A DNA stretch of 64,000 nucleotides from Firm-04 sp045628085 (GCA_045628085.1 JAZQOZ010000148.1:22455-86454), one strand, 5' to 3'. Positions 7,205 to 16,332 are shown, numbered from the stretch's first letter. Program-made: numbers and translations. Notes: generated from the sequence alone by a model not told the origin.

Positions 7205-8917
7205 ATGAAGGTTGCAAATATGCTCGGAGAGCGATTCAAGAATGCGCCGAAAGACTGTGTGATCGAAAGCCATGCGCTGATGATGCGCGGCGGCTATATG
7301 AAATACATGGCAAACGGCATTTTTTCGCTCTATACACCTGCCAAGCGCATTATGCGCAAAATCGAACAGATCATCCGTGAAGAAATGGATGCTGTTGACG
7401 GTCAGGAAGTTATGTTCCCGGTCGCAATGCCGGCATCGCTCTGGGAAGAATCCGGCAGATACACCAGTATCGGCAGTGAAATGGCACGATGGAAGGATCG
7501 TTCCGGTAATCCGATGGTTCTCGGTATGACACATGAGGAAGCGGCTGTCCATCTTGCAAGAGATACCGCACAGTCCTATGCAGATTTCCCGTTCATGATC
7601 TACCAGATCCAGACAAAGTTCCGTGATGAACCGCGTGCAAGAGGCGGTCTGATCCGCGTTCGTGAGTTCACAATGAAGGATGCTTATTCCTTCCACACCT
7701 CACAGGCTGATCTGGAGCGTTATTATGCGCGTGTATATGATGCATATAACCGTATTTTTGAACGCTGCGGATGCAAAAAGTTTATTTCTGTCCAGTCGGA
7801 TTCCGGCATGATGGGCGGCAGTATTTCACACGAATTCATGCTTTTAACTGAAGTCGGTGAAGATACGCTTGCGATCTGTGACTGCGGCTATCGTGCAAAT
7901 ATGGAAGCGGCTGTTGTGAATGTGACCAATGAACCGGGTGAGATCGAAACGCTGACAAAGGTTTCCACACCGGATATCAAGACGATCGAAGATCTCAAGA
8001 ACTTCCTGCATACCGATGAGAAGAAGTTTGCAAAAGCAGTTGTATATCAGAAAAATGACGATGACAGCTTTGTTATCGCATTTATTCGCGGTGATCTTGA
8101 AGTCAATGAAACCAAACTGCGTAATTATCTCGGTTATGAGATCCATCCGGCAGTTGAGATTCCTGCTGAAAGCGGAATCGTACCGGGATTTATCGGACCG
8201 ATTGGTTTGCCGAAAACGATCAAGGTCGTCTTTGATGCTTCTCTGAAAGGCATTGAAGCACTTGTATGCGGTGCAAATGAGCCGGATACACACTTCACCG
8301 GAATGAATATCAAGCGTGATCTCGACGATGTCGAGTATGTTGATGTTGCAAAGACATTTGCAGGCGCAGTATGTCCGGAATGCGGAAAGCCGCATATTCA
8401 TATTGAAAAAGGCATCGAGATCGGCAACATCTTCCAGCTTGGCAAGAAGTATACCGAATCTATGGGTATGACCTATCTGGACGAAAACGGTGAGCGTCAG
8501 ATTCCGATCATGGGCTGCTACGGCATCGGTGTCGGCAGACTGTGTGCATCCGTTTGTCAGGAAAGCCACGATGATTACGGTCCGATCTGGCCGATCAGCA
8601 TTGCACCGTGGCAGGTCGAGGTTTGCAATCTGCGTGTCGATGATCCGGAAGTCAGAGAAACCGCAGATCGTCTGTATGCAGAGCTGCTTTCGCTCGGTAT
8701 TGAAGTCTTGTACGACGACAGAGATATCCGTCCGGGTGCAATGTTTGCAGATGCCGATTTGTTCGGTATCCCGCTTCGTGCGGTCATCAGCCCGAAATCG
8801 CTCAGTGCCGGCGGTATTGAGATTTCTGCCCGTGACAAGTCTTTCCGCGAGACGATTCCGGCAGAAAATGCTGCTGTATGGCTGCGTGACAAGATCGTTG
8901 AAATGCTGAATGCCTGA
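7205..8917 (+). CDS. proS: Prolyl-tRNA synthetase, bacterial type with insertion domain
   Basis: This class II synthetase charges tRNA-Pro. At 570 residues it is the long bacterial form. Motif 2 is seen as TKFRDEPRARGGLIRVREFT, motif 3 as GCYGIGVGRL, and the anticodon-binding domain occupies the last 110 residues (VDDPEVRETADRLYAELLSL). Residues about 225-380 match the position of the YbaK-type editing insertion that removes mischarged Ala. The start follows GAAAGGAAG. A terminator shared with the convergent decarboxylase gene follows the stop. Confidence 0.97.
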   Translation: MKVANMLGERFKNAPKDCVIESHALMMRGGYMKYMANGIFSLYTPAKRIMRKIEQIIREEMDAVDGQEVMFPVAMPASLWEESGRYTSIGSEMARWKDRSGNPMVLGMTHEEAAVHLARDTAQSYADFPFMIYQIQTKFRDEPRARGGLIRVREFTMKDAYSFHTSQADLERYYARVYDAYNRIFERCGCKKFISVQSDSGMMGGSISHEFMLLTEVGEDTLAICDCGYRANMEAAVVNVTNEPGEIETLTKVSTPDIKTIEDLKNFLHTDEKKFAKAVVYQKNDDDSFVIAFIRGDLEVNETKLRNYLGYEIHPAVEIPAESGIVPGFIGPIGLPKTIKVVFDASLKGIEALVCGANEPDTHFTGMNIKRDLDDVEYVDVAKTFAGAVCPECGKPHIHIEKGIEIGNIFQLGKKYTESMGMTYLDENGERQIPIMGCYGIGVGRLCASVCQESHDDYGPIWPISIAPWQVEVCNLRVDDPEVRETADRLYAELLSLGIEVLYDDRDIRPGAMFADADLFGIPLRAVISPKSLSAGGIEISARDKSFRETIPAENAAVWLRDKIVEMLNA

Positions 8918-8927
8918 ATAAATGAAA

Positions 8928-8976
8928 AAGCCGTGAGATCAAAGCAGTCGCTAAGATTTCACGGCTTATTTTTATT
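8928..8976 (+). terminator. Terminator between proS and the convergent decarboxylase gene
   Basis: AAGCCGTGA (8928-8936) pairs with TCACGGCTT (8959-8967), followed by ATTTTTATTT. The A-rich left side (AAAAAG) can also serve the minus strand. Confidence 0.8.
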
Positions 8977-10309
8977 TCACAACACGGCATGACCGAATAC
9001 CATAATACTGCATACATTGAATGTCATTTTCGGAAATACGCTCCCCACAAATGACGATCGGAACGGCAGGGGGACATGATACCGAAAACTCCGCGCAAAT
9101 TCTGCCGGAACATTGTTCAACAGGCAAAGTGACAGTTCCTGCATATAGAACGTCTGCGAGCGGCATTTCAGGCTGATGCACCGAATGAAAAAACGGCGGT
9201 CTATCCGAAATCGCAGGATACTGTGGAATGCTGCACAACACATCGCATACACGATAAAGCTCATCAGCAGAATTGCACGGCGACGGCATCATCACAACAT
9301 AATCCGGATCGGCAAATTCTACGTAGATTTGCTGTTCTTCCAGAATTTCAGCAAGCGCATATCCGGTATATCCAAACGGCTTGCTTTGCAGCGTCAGCTT
9401 CATCGGCTCATCACTGCAGACTGTCCAGCCGTACTGCCGGAGCTTTTCACGAATATCTGCGATCAGCTGCAAAAACGCCTGCAAATGTCCGGAATATGCA
9501 CAATGCAAATAGCGATTACACAAATCGAGTGATTCAAGAATCAGATAACTGGGACTCGTTGAAGCAAACATTGCAAGGGCCTGCCTTGCTTGTGAATGCA
9601 GGATCTCCGGTGCATGAGCACTGATATGCAAATAAGCACCGCCTGTCAGAACAGGCAGTGTTTTATGCGCAGAGGTGCAGCAGAGATCAGCGCCAAGATC
9701 GATCGGATGCAGTGATTCCGGCAGAAAGCGAAGATATGCGCCGTGCGCACCGTCCACGATCAGCAGCATATCATTCGCATGACAAAAATCAGCAGCCGCG
9801 CGAATATCCGCAAGATTACCAAGATAATCCGGCGAAGTCAGCCAGAGGGCAGCCGGCTTGATTCCGGCTGACAGAAGATTCTCAAGTGTGCAAACAGATA
9901 TTTTACCTGACAGATATGACGCATCCTGCTCAGATTCGAGCCATCGAATCTCCGGCTCTAAAAGCGCTGAAGCCGTCAGAAATGTTTTATGCGCATTGCG
10001 TCCGACAGCGATGATCGGCTTTTTTCCGTTTTCTGCGGCATAGCGCATCACAAGCAGCAGCATCGCACGGATACAGAGCGATGAACCCTCTGTCGAATAC
10101 AATGTCCGGCAGCCGAACAATTCAGAAGCATTTGCTTCGCTCTCAGCAATGATCCCTTCCGGAGCAAGCAGCTCGTCCGCGCCGCTGATCTCTGTCAGAT
10201 CAAGCGGTTCGCAGCCGAGCTGAATCGTACCTTTATGACCGGGCATATGCATTCTGACAGCATCGGAATCCGCATATTTACAGGCAAAATCGCAAATCGG
10301 CGTGTTCAT
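8972..10309 (-). CDS. Orn/Lys/Arg decarboxylase family PLP protein (short SpeA/YaaO type)
   Basis: A 445-residue fold type I PLP enzyme of the Orn/Lys/Arg decarboxylase family, probably acting on a basic amino acid to make a polyamine or cadaverine. It shows the family N-terminal motif HMPGHKG, DGAHGAYLRF (cofactor Asp) and the Schiff-base lysine in SAHKTLPVLTGGAYLH. It is shorter than the large inducible decarboxylases and matches the compact Bacillus type. The ATG at 10309 overlaps the scfB stop (ATGA), which sets the start and indicates translational coupling to the SCIFF maturase. Substrate specificity cannot be read from the sequence. Confidence 0.85.
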   Translation of the reverse strand: MNTPICDFACKYADSDAVRMHMPGHKGTIQLGCEPLDLTEISGADELLAPEGIIAESEANASELFGCRTLYSTEGSSLCIRAMLLLVMRYAAENGKKPIIAVGRNAHKTFLTASALLEPEIRWLESEQDASYLSGKISVCTLENLLSAGIKPAALWLTSPDYLGNLADIRAAADFCHANDMLLIVDGAHGAYLRFLPESLHPIDLGADLCCTSAHKTLPVLTGGAYLHISAHAPEILHSQARQALAMFASTSPSYLILESLDLCNRYLHCAYSGHLQAFLQLIADIREKLRQYGWTVCSDEPMKLTLQSKPFGYTGYALAEILEEQQIYVEFADPDYVVMMPSPCNSADELYRVCDVLCSIPQYPAISDRPPFFHSVHQPEMPLADVLYAGTVTLPVEQCSGRICAEFSVSCPPAVPIVICGERISENDIQCMQYYGIRSCRVVK

Positions 10310-11691
10310 TCTGCTTGAGAGAACTGCCGGTCGATCTCCGCCATAATTGCGCATTCCATACGTTTACGGAACAGCTTGCAGCCAGATTCATAGACACCGC
10401 GTACAGAACCGGTCGCATGATAGGCATTTGCCGCACAGCCGCCGGAACAGTAAAGCCGTGCCCAGCAGGTTCGGCATTCCTCACGCGCATAGACATTACA
10501 CGCCATAAAATCATCCTGAACGGCGGTATTATCGACACCCTTCCAGATGTCACCGAGTTTGAATTTTTCCTCGCCGACAAACTGGTGACACGGATAGAGG
10601 TCGCCCCACGGGGTAACAGCCATATATTCCGTACCGGAACCACAGCCTGAGATGCGCTTGTAAATGCAAGGACCGCCCGTCAGGTCGATCATGTAGTGAT
10701 AGAACGTGAACGGATCGCCCTCTTTGCGCCGCCGGATCATCAGTTCTGCGAGCTTTTCATATTGCTCCATGACAATTTTCATATCATCTTCGGTCAAAGC
10801 GGCAGGATCACCTTCCGCAGCAACAACAGGCTCCATACTCAGTTCACGGAAACCGAGTGACAGCATGACTTTGATATCCTCAAGAAAATCCGGATTCGCG
10901 TGCGTAAATGTTCCGCGCATATAATAATTTTTGCCCTCACGCGCCTTGACAAGCTTCTGGAACTTCGGAACGATCTTTTCCCAGCTTCCGTTTCCGGCAT
11001 AATCGACACGATAGCGGTCGTGAACTTCCTTTCTGCCGTCAAGCGAAAGCACAACATTGCTGCATTCACGGTTTGCAAAATCAATGACATCATCATCAAT
11101 GAGCAGCCCGTTCGTTGTCAGCGTAAAACGGAAATTCTTTCCTTTCTCTTTTTCGATACTGCGTGCATACGCAACAAGATCCTTGACGACCTGAAAATTC
11201 ATAAGCGGTTCGCCGCCGAAGAAATCAACTTCCAGATTGCGCCGCGTACCGGAATTGGCAACAAGAAAATCAAGTGCCTGTTTTCCGACTTCAAAGGACA
11301 TAACAGCACGGTCGCCGTGATATTTTCCCTGACTGGCAAAACAATAGGAACAGTTGAGATTGCAGGTATGCGCAATGTGCAGGCAGAGTGCCTTGACGAC
11401 ACCGGCTGTTTTCTCTTTGAGTTTGCCTGCGATCGGCTCAAAGGTGTCTGGTGCAAACAGTTTGCCCTGTTCTTTCAGCGCGGTAATATCATCATAACAT
11501 TCGGCAATATCATCCGATGTTATATCAGGCTGAGCGCCGTATTTCTCAGTGATCTGTCTGAGAACTTCATCCTTCGGGAATTGTTCATACAGAGCGATCA
11601 TATCATAAGCGAGTTCGTCAACGGCATGGACAGAGCCGGAACACACATCCAGAACAATGTTATAGCCGCCGAGCTGATACTGATGAATCAT
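10306..11691 (-). CDS. scfB: SCIFF radical SAM maturase (thioether-forming, SPASM-type)
   Basis: A 461-residue radical SAM enzyme that modifies the SCIFF peptide. It opens with the family-specific IHQYQLGGYNIVLDVCSGSV and carries the radical SAM cluster motif in HTCNLNCSYCFASQG (CxxxCxxC), the FFGGEPL motif, and a C-terminal SPASM-type set of about ten cysteines (GCGSGTEYMAV, LYPCHQF, EECRTCWARLYCSGGC, GCKLF) for auxiliary [4Fe-4S] clusters. The start at 11691 is preferred because AAAGGA lies about 9 bases upstream and it matches family N-termini; an in-frame ATG at 11724 has no ribosome site. The precursor scfA is 3.5 kb away on the same strand, beyond proS. Confidence 0.95.
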   Translation of the reverse strand: MIHQYQLGGYNIVLDVCSGSVHAVDELAYDMIALYEQFPKDEVLRQITEKYGAQPDITSDDIAECYDDITALKEQGKLFAPDTFEPIAGKLKEKTAGVVKALCLHIAHTCNLNCSYCFASQGKYHGDRAVMSFEVGKQALDFLVANSGTRRNLEVDFFGGEPLMNFQVVKDLVAYARSIEKEKGKNFRFTLTTNGLLIDDDVIDFANRECSNVVLSLDGRKEVHDRYRVDYAGNGSWEKIVPKFQKLVKAREGKNYYMRGTFTHANPDFLEDIKVMLSLGFRELSMEPVVAAEGDPAALTEDDMKIVMEQYEKLAELMIRRRKEGDPFTFYHYMIDLTGGPCIYKRISGCGSGTEYMAVTPWGDLYPCHQFVGEEKFKLGDIWKGVDNTAVQDDFMACNVYAREECRTCWARLYCSGGCAANAYHATGSVRGVYESGCKLFRKRMECAIMAEIDRQFSQAE

Positions 11692-11741
11692 GCAGCAGAT
11701 TCCTTTCATACTATATTTTTTCATCGGGTTTTCTTATATAT

Positions 11742-11770
11742 ATTATAGCATAGGCATCGAAAAATGTCAA
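11742..11770 (-). promoter_or_regulatory. Promoter of scfB-decarboxylase operon
   Basis: On the minus strand TTGACA (11770-11765) and TATAAT (11747-11742) are both perfect consensus with a 17-base spacer. It is divergent from the ddh promoter. Confidence 0.9.
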
Positions 11771-11812
11771 ATACTGTTTCGGAAAAAGAAGTTTAAAAAC
11801 TTTGTGAAAAGA

Positions 11813-11841
11813 TTGACATAATCAGCGAAATAGAGTATAAT
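11813..11841 (+). promoter_or_regulatory. Promoter of ddh
   Basis: Perfect TTGACA (11813-11818) and TATAAT (11836-11841) with a 17-base spacer, 36 bases before the ATG; the strong ribosome site AAGGAGG follows. Confidence 0.9.
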
Positions 11842-11876
11842 ATAGGCATATCAAAATCATAAGGAGGTCTTTATTT

Positions 11877-12866
11877 ATGAGTAAAATTCGTATAGGTATT
11901 GTCGGCTACGGCAATCTCGGAAAGGGCGTTGAGCTTGCGATCCGCAGTAATCCGGATACCGAACTTGCATTTGTCGCTACGCGGCGCGATCCTTCCGCTG
12001 TTACACTGAAAACCGCAGATGTTCCGGTTTATCAGTACAATGACCTCTCGGCACACCAGAATGATGCGGATGTTGTCATTGTCTGCGGCGGCTCTGCGAC
12101 CGATCTTCCGAAGCAGACACCGGAGCTTGCGAAGCTCTTTACTGTCGTTGACAGCTTTGATACACACGCAAGAATTCCGGAGCATTTTGCCGATGTCGAT
12201 GCGGCGGCAAAAGCAGCCGGTCATACTGCAATGATCTCCGTCGGCTGGGATCCGGGTATGTTCTCACTTGCCAGACTGTACGGAAACTGCATTCTGCCGG
12301 ACGGCAAGGATTATACCTTCTGGGGCAAGGGCGTTTCACAGGGACATTCCGATGCGATCCGCCGCGTTGAGGGTGTACAGGACGGCAAGCAGTATACCTG
12401 TCCGATCGAAGCTGCAATGGACGCAGTACGCAGAGGCGAACAGCCGGAGCTGACAACCCGTCAAAAGCATCTTCGTGAATGTTTTGTCGTTGCAAAGCCC
12501 GGTGCCGATCTTGCAAAGATCGAGCAGGATATCAAGACAATGCCGAATTATTTTGCCGATTACGATACCATTGTCCATTTCATCTCGCAGGAAGAACTTG
12601 ACAGAGATCATGCAGGCATCCCGCACGGCGGCTTTGTCATGCGGAGCGGTGTTTCCGGTGAGAACAAGGAGCATAAGCATCTGATCGAATACAGCCTCAA
12701 ACTCGATTCCAATCCGGAGTTTACAACGAATGTTTTGGTCGCATTTGCGCGTGCTGCCGCTCGTCTGGCAAGTGAAAAGAACTTTGGCTGCAAGACCGTT
12801 TTTGATATTCCGCCTGCATATCTTTCTCCGCTGTCAGGTGATGAACTTCGTGCGCATTTGCTCTGA
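11877..12866 (+). CDS. ddh: meso-Diaminopimelate D-dehydrogenase
   Basis: This enzyme makes meso-diaminopimelate from tetrahydrodipicolinate in one NADPH-dependent step, feeding lysine and peptidoglycan synthesis. At 329 residues it has the usual length. The N-terminal Rossmann motif is GIVGYGNLGKGVE, and the substrate domain has SVGWDPGMFSLARLY and WGKGVSQGHSDA, both characteristic of the family. Upstream lies a consensus promoter and an AAGGAGG site 9 bases from the ATG. Confidence 0.95.
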   Translation: MSKIRIGIVGYGNLGKGVELAIRSNPDTELAFVATRRDPSAVTLKTADVPVYQYNDLSAHQNDADVVIVCGGSATDLPKQTPELAKLFTVVDSFDTHARIPEHFADVDAAAKAAGHTAMISVGWDPGMFSLARLYGNCILPDGKDYTFWGKGVSQGHSDAIRRVEGVQDGKQYTCPIEAAMDAVRRGEQPELTTRQKHLRECFVVAKPGADLAKIEQDIKTMPNYFADYDTIVHFISQEELDRDHAGIPHGGFVMRSGVSGENKEHKHLIEYSLKLDSNPEFTTNVLVAFARAAARLASEKNFGCKTVFDIPPAYLSPLSGDELRAHLL

Positions 12867-12953
12867 TTTTCGCCTGAGACTTGTAAAATTCGCCAAGTTT
12901 TGCAAGTCATCTGACAGGTTTCTGATTGAAAAATCCGAATTATCAAATTCGAT

Positions 12954-12983
12954 TTGACAAATCACGTATTTTCGTTATATAAT
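12954..12983 (+). promoter_or_regulatory. Promoter of the HU gene
   Basis: TTGACA (12954-12959) and TATAAT (12978-12983) with an 18-base spacer, followed by the AGGAGG site of the HU gene at about 13005. Confidence 0.85.
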
Positions 12984-13018
12984 ACTTGCATAGACTTTAT
13001 ATACAGGAGGATATCCCC

Positions 13019-13300
13019 ATGAAAAAGAACGATCTGGTTGCAGCAGTGGCTGCAAAAGCAAATTGCCCGAAAAAGCAGGCTGACGAAGCACTGAACTATG
13101 TTCTGGATGCAATCACTGAAGCACTTGTTGCAGGTGAAAAGGTTGCTATCACCGGTTTTGGTACATTTGAAGTGCGTGACCGTCCCGCAAAGCAGTGCAA
13201 GAATCCGCGTACCGGCGAGATCATGACCACAAAGCCCTGCAAGGCACTTGCATTTAAGGCCGGCAAGACTCTGAAGGATTCCATTAATCCGGAGAAGTAA
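13019..13300 (+). CDS. hup: HU family DNA-binding protein
   Basis: A 93-residue nucleoid protein that bends and compacts DNA as a dimer. It shows the HU core: MKKNDLVAAVAAKANCPKKQ, ALVAGEKVAITGFGTFEVRD and the DNA-binding arm RPAKQCKNPRTGEIM, ending FKAGKTLKDSIN. The start at 13019 is set by AGGAGG nine bases upstream; an in-frame ATG at 12986 would precede the ribosome site. The Ala/Lys-rich gene 30 bases downstream is probably co-transcribed. Confidence 0.96.
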   Translation: MKKNDLVAAVAAKANCPKKQADEALNYVLDAITEALVAGEKVAITGFGTFEVRDRPAKQCKNPRTGEIMTTKPCKALAFKAGKTLKDSINPEK

Positions 13301-13330
13301 TTATTTCTGATTGGCAGAGGAGGAATCATT

Positions 13331-13750
13331 ATGCCGAATACCAAAAAAGAAGATGCCGAAGGCGTAGTCAAGAAGGTCAAGGCTGTTGCGGAGGATACAA
13401 AGGCAACTGTAAAAGCTGTTGCTGAAACCGTTACAGAAAAAGCTGAAGCAACTGTTGAAAAGGCAAAGTCTGCGGCAAAGAAAGCGACTGCAAAGCCGCG
13501 TCAGGCCGCTGCAAATAAGGCTGCTGCCGCCAAAAAAGACGCTGATAAAATCGAAACAAAGGTCGTCATCGAGCTTCCGAATGTTTCCGAATCTACCGAT
13601 TCGCTGATCGCACGCGCGAAAGCGGATTGGACTGCAAAAGGCAATTCCCTGAGTGAGATGAAGCAGCTTTCACTTTATCTCAATGCAGCAGAAGGCATGG
13701 TTTATTACGTAGTCAATGATGACTATCTTTCCGGAAATTTTGCGATCTGA
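13331..13750 (+). CDS. Ala/Lys-rich protein with histone H1-like N-terminal half (DUF6465-type)
   Basis: A 139-residue protein in two parts. Residues 1-80 are almost entirely Ala, Lys, Val, Thr and Glu, with AAKKATAKPRQAAANKAAAA resembling bacterial histone H1-like tails. Residues 85-139 form a compact domain ending in YYVVNDDYLSGNFAI, similar to what is annotated as DUF6465 in Ruminococcaceae. The function is unknown. Because it follows HU by only 30 bases and is followed by a terminator, a nucleoid-associated role is a reasonable inference, not shown. GGAGGA precedes the start. Confidence 0.8.
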   Translation: MPNTKKEDAEGVVKKVKAVAEDTKATVKAVAETVTEKAEATVEKAKSAAKKATAKPRQAAANKAAAAKKDADKIETKVVIELPNVSESTDSLIARAKADWTAKGNSLSEMKQLSLYLNAAEGMVYYVVNDDYLSGNFAI

Positions 13751-13754
13751 TCAA

Positions 13755-13788
13755 AAAGTGTACTGAGGAAACTCGGTACACTTTTTTT
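13755..13788 (+). terminator. Terminator of the HU-DUF6465 operon
   Basis: AAAGTGTACTGAG (13755-13767) pairs with CTCGGTACACTTT (13772-13784), one G-U pair, followed by a continuous T run. Confidence 0.92.
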
Positions 13789-13850
13789 GTATAGAAATCC
13801 CGTTTTTGCAAATACTTCTGATAACCCGAACTGAAAGGAAGTATCCTGCA

Positions 13851-15452
13851 ATGCAAAAAAAGCCGATCCGCCTGCTGCTCCTTTCCGGTATTCTCCTGCT
13901 TTGTATGGCTGGAATGATCGTTCAGCTATTCTCGGTTCTTCGGGAAAATAAAGCCATAGAGATCAGCAGCCGGCAGGGGCAGTACCATCTGCATATTCCA
14001 CTCACGAACGGAACGATCTATGACCGCAATTTTTCTCCTTTGAATCATTCAGAAAACGTGATCATTGCTGTTGTGAATCCGACACCGGATACGCTTGCTC
14101 AGATCTTCGCAAAGCTCACTGATCGTGATGCGGTAGATGAACAGATCCAGCATAATACTCCGTTCTATTGCTATCTGAATGAAGAAGCAGAAGAAAACCA
14201 GAATCTTGCTGTTCTGCACGGCAGCCGTAAGCTCGCCGGTCCGCTTCCTGCACAGCATTTACTCGGATATCGTCAGAACGGAGAGGCTGTCGCAGGTCTG
14301 GAGCGTGCATTTTCGGACTGGCTTTCTTTCTGCGATACTTCTGCTGATGTGACATTTTCCGTCAGCGGCAGCGGAACTGTCCTCGCAGGTGTCGGACGCA
14401 CAATGCTTATGAACGGTCAGAACGACAGCGGCGTTGTCACAACATTGGATAAAGATATCCAGACAATCACTGAGAACGCACTGAAACAGGCATCACCAAA
14501 CCCCGGCGCTGCAATCGTCATGCAAATCGGAACAGGTGAGATCGCTGCGTGTGCCAGTTCACCTGTCTATGATCCGGATCATCTGGCTGAGGCGATGAAA
14601 ATGGACAACGCACCGTTCATCAACCGTGCATTGTCTGCATACAGCGTCGGATCGGTATTTAAGATCACAACAGCCGCAGCGGCTTTAGAACACGGACTTC
14701 CGGTGAAATTCATGTATGAATGTGAGGGTGCTGTTTCTGTATTCGGACAGCGGTTTCGGTGTCATCAGCTAAACGGACACGGTGTTATGGATATGCAGCA
14801 GGCTATGATCCAATCCTGCAATCCATATTTCATCACACTCAGCACACTCATGACACCGGAGATCATGCATGATACTGCGGCTGCACTCGGATTCGGACAG
14901 GAAACTGAACTTGCGCCGGGGCTTGTATCTGCGGCAGGTTATCTCCAGTCTGTTGCAGATTTGCAGATTGAGGCGGAAAAAGCAAATATGAGTTTCGGAC
15001 AGGGGAAGCTCCTTGCAACGCCGCTTCAGGTCTGTGCAATGACAGCGTGTATTGCCGATGACGGCATCTATTCTGAACCGAAACTGATTCGCGGATTGAC
15101 AATGGAAAAGGATACACTGCTTTCCGAAACAGAAAGCGTACAGCACCGTGCGGTATCTTCGGTTACTGCCGCAAAAGTTCGCCGTATGATGGTTTCTGTC
15201 ATAGAAAAATCAAAGAATACAAAAGGGAAACCTGAAAATACCAGAGCCGCTGGTAAGACTTCAACCGCACAGACCGGCAAATCAGATGCAGACGGAAATG
15301 AATTATGTCACGCATGGATGACCGGATTTTTCCCTGTCAATCATCCGAAATATGCAGTCACAGTGTTTGTTGAAAACGGCGGCTCCGGAAATGAAGCCGC
15401 CGCACCGATCTTCCGGCAGATCATTGAGGATATCACCGCGGCAAATTTATAA
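13851..15452 (+). CDS. Class B-like penicillin-binding protein (peptidoglycan D,D-transpeptidase, PbpA type)
   Basis: A 533-residue membrane-anchored transpeptidase that crosslinks peptidoglycan. One N-terminal membrane segment lies at about residues 6-26 (LLLLSGILLLCMAGMIVQLF). The transpeptidase domain has SVFK with the active-site Ser at about 268, SCN in IQSCNPYF, and the third motif as KTS in AGKTSTAQTG rather than the usual KTG. The N-terminal region is short, as in the PbpA/FtsI-like proteins of actinobacteria and clostridia. The start at 13851 follows AAAGGAAG. The stop overlaps the convergent amidase gene by six bases. Confidence 0.92.
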   Translation: MQKKPIRLLLLSGILLLCMAGMIVQLFSVLRENKAIEISSRQGQYHLHIPLTNGTIYDRNFSPLNHSENVIIAVVNPTPDTLAQIFAKLTDRDAVDEQIQHNTPFYCYLNEEAEENQNLAVLHGSRKLAGPLPAQHLLGYRQNGEAVAGLERAFSDWLSFCDTSADVTFSVSGSGTVLAGVGRTMLMNGQNDSGVVTTLDKDIQTITENALKQASPNPGAAIVMQIGTGEIAACASSPVYDPDHLAEAMKMDNAPFINRALSAYSVGSVFKITTAAAALEHGLPVKFMYECEGAVSVFGQRFRCHQLNGHGVMDMQQAMIQSCNPYFITLSTLMTPEIMHDTAAALGFGQETELAPGLVSAAGYLQSVADLQIEAEKANMSFGQGKLLATPLQVCAMTACIADDGIYSEPKLIRGLTMEKDTLLSETESVQHRAVSSVTAAKVRRMMVSVIEKSKNTKGKPENTRAAGKTSTAQTGKSDADGNELCHAWMTGFFPVNHPKYAVTVFVENGGSGNEAAAPIFRQIIEDITAANL

Positions 15453-16187
15453 TTGGACAAATTCGCTGCTGACATATCCGGTTTTGCCGTTATATGAAGT
15501 CACAAACCAGCCGTCTGTTTCTCCGTACAGAATAAGCTGCGTTTCATCCGGAATCTGTGTCAGAATCGTTCCGGATGCAGCAGGATAACTGCGGAGATTC
15601 AGACGGCTTCCTTGTGTCTGAACCGTTCCGTAGAACGGCTCTGCCGCATTGATAAAAGGGATCCCGAAATAGTCAGTCAGAGACCGCACGAGATTCATTG
15701 CGATCTGTTTCAGATTAGAACGGATCCATTCAGCATCTTCTATATTATCATGATAGCCGATCTCTGCAAGAACGGCTACTGCTTTTGTCCGCAGTACCTC
15801 TGCAAGGCTGTTTGTCGGTCTTGCAGCGACCTGACTTCCCAGCGGATAAATGCTCTGAAAATTGTTCGCAATGATCGTTGCAAGCATTTCGCTGTCATAG
15901 CTTGCAGGCGCATAGTACACATCTATTCCGCGCATCATTCCCGAAAACTGTTCGGGTGCTGCATTGGAATGCAGTGCCAGATGCACATCAAATTTGCCGG
16001 CATTGGAATCGGCAATCGCTCCGGCAGCATGACGTTCCGGATCATTCCGCACAAAAGAAATACCGCTGGAACGCAAATACGGCTCCATTTCCGTCGCAAG
16101 CAGATTCATGACCATTTCTTCATTATCTTTTCCGTCTGCATACGGATTCCATTCCTGCGTTGACGGACTTAAGAATATCATCGGCAT
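15447..16187 (-). CDS. N-acetylmuramoyl-L-alanine amidase (Amidase_3) with C-terminal SH3b domain
   Basis: A 246-residue hydrolase that cuts the bond between muramic acid and the stem peptide. Residues about 1-175 match the zinc-dependent Amidase_3 fold, with HLALHSNAAPE (metal-ligand His) and a terminal catalytic Glu in AVLAEIGYHDN. Residues 185-246 are a bacterial SH3-like domain with RLNLRSYPAASG and GWFVTSYNGKTGYVSSEFV. There is no signal peptide, unlike most such enzymes, so export is unclear. The start is the ATG at 16187, 8 bases after AAAGAGG; an upstream GTG is less likely. It converges on the PBP gene. Confidence 0.88.
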   Translation of the reverse strand: MPMIFLSPSTQEWNPYADGKDNEEMVMNLLATEMEPYLRSSGISFVRNDPERHAAGAIADSNAGKFDVHLALHSNAAPEQFSGMMRGIDVYYAPASYDSEMLATIIANNFQSIYPLGSQVAARPTNSLAEVLRTKAVAVLAEIGYHDNIEDAEWIRSNLKQIAMNLVRSLTDYFGIPFINAAEPFYGTVQTQGSRLNLRSYPAASGTILTQIPDETQLILYGETDGWFVTSYNGKTGYVSSEFVQL

Positions 16188-16265
16188 TGACAGCACCTCT
16201 TTCTGAAATAATACTATATCTTATGCAAAATACAAAGGATTTGTGCATGAAAAGCAAAAAAGCAC

Positions 16266-16294
16266 TTGCGTTTCCTGCGGTTTTATAGTATAAT
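16266..16294 (+). promoter_or_regulatory. Promoter of the two-component operon
   Basis: TTGCGT (16266-16271) and TATAAT (16289-16294) with a 17-base spacer, about 40 bases before the response regulator ATG. Confidence 0.75.
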
Positions 16295-16332
16295 TATGGT
16301 AGGAGATTATGAAATGAAAGGAGTGTCTGCTA

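Noticed and set aside
10900..11748. 282-residue ORF opposite scfB
   Set aside because: Antisense shadow; it runs across the divergent promoter region and has no protein motif.
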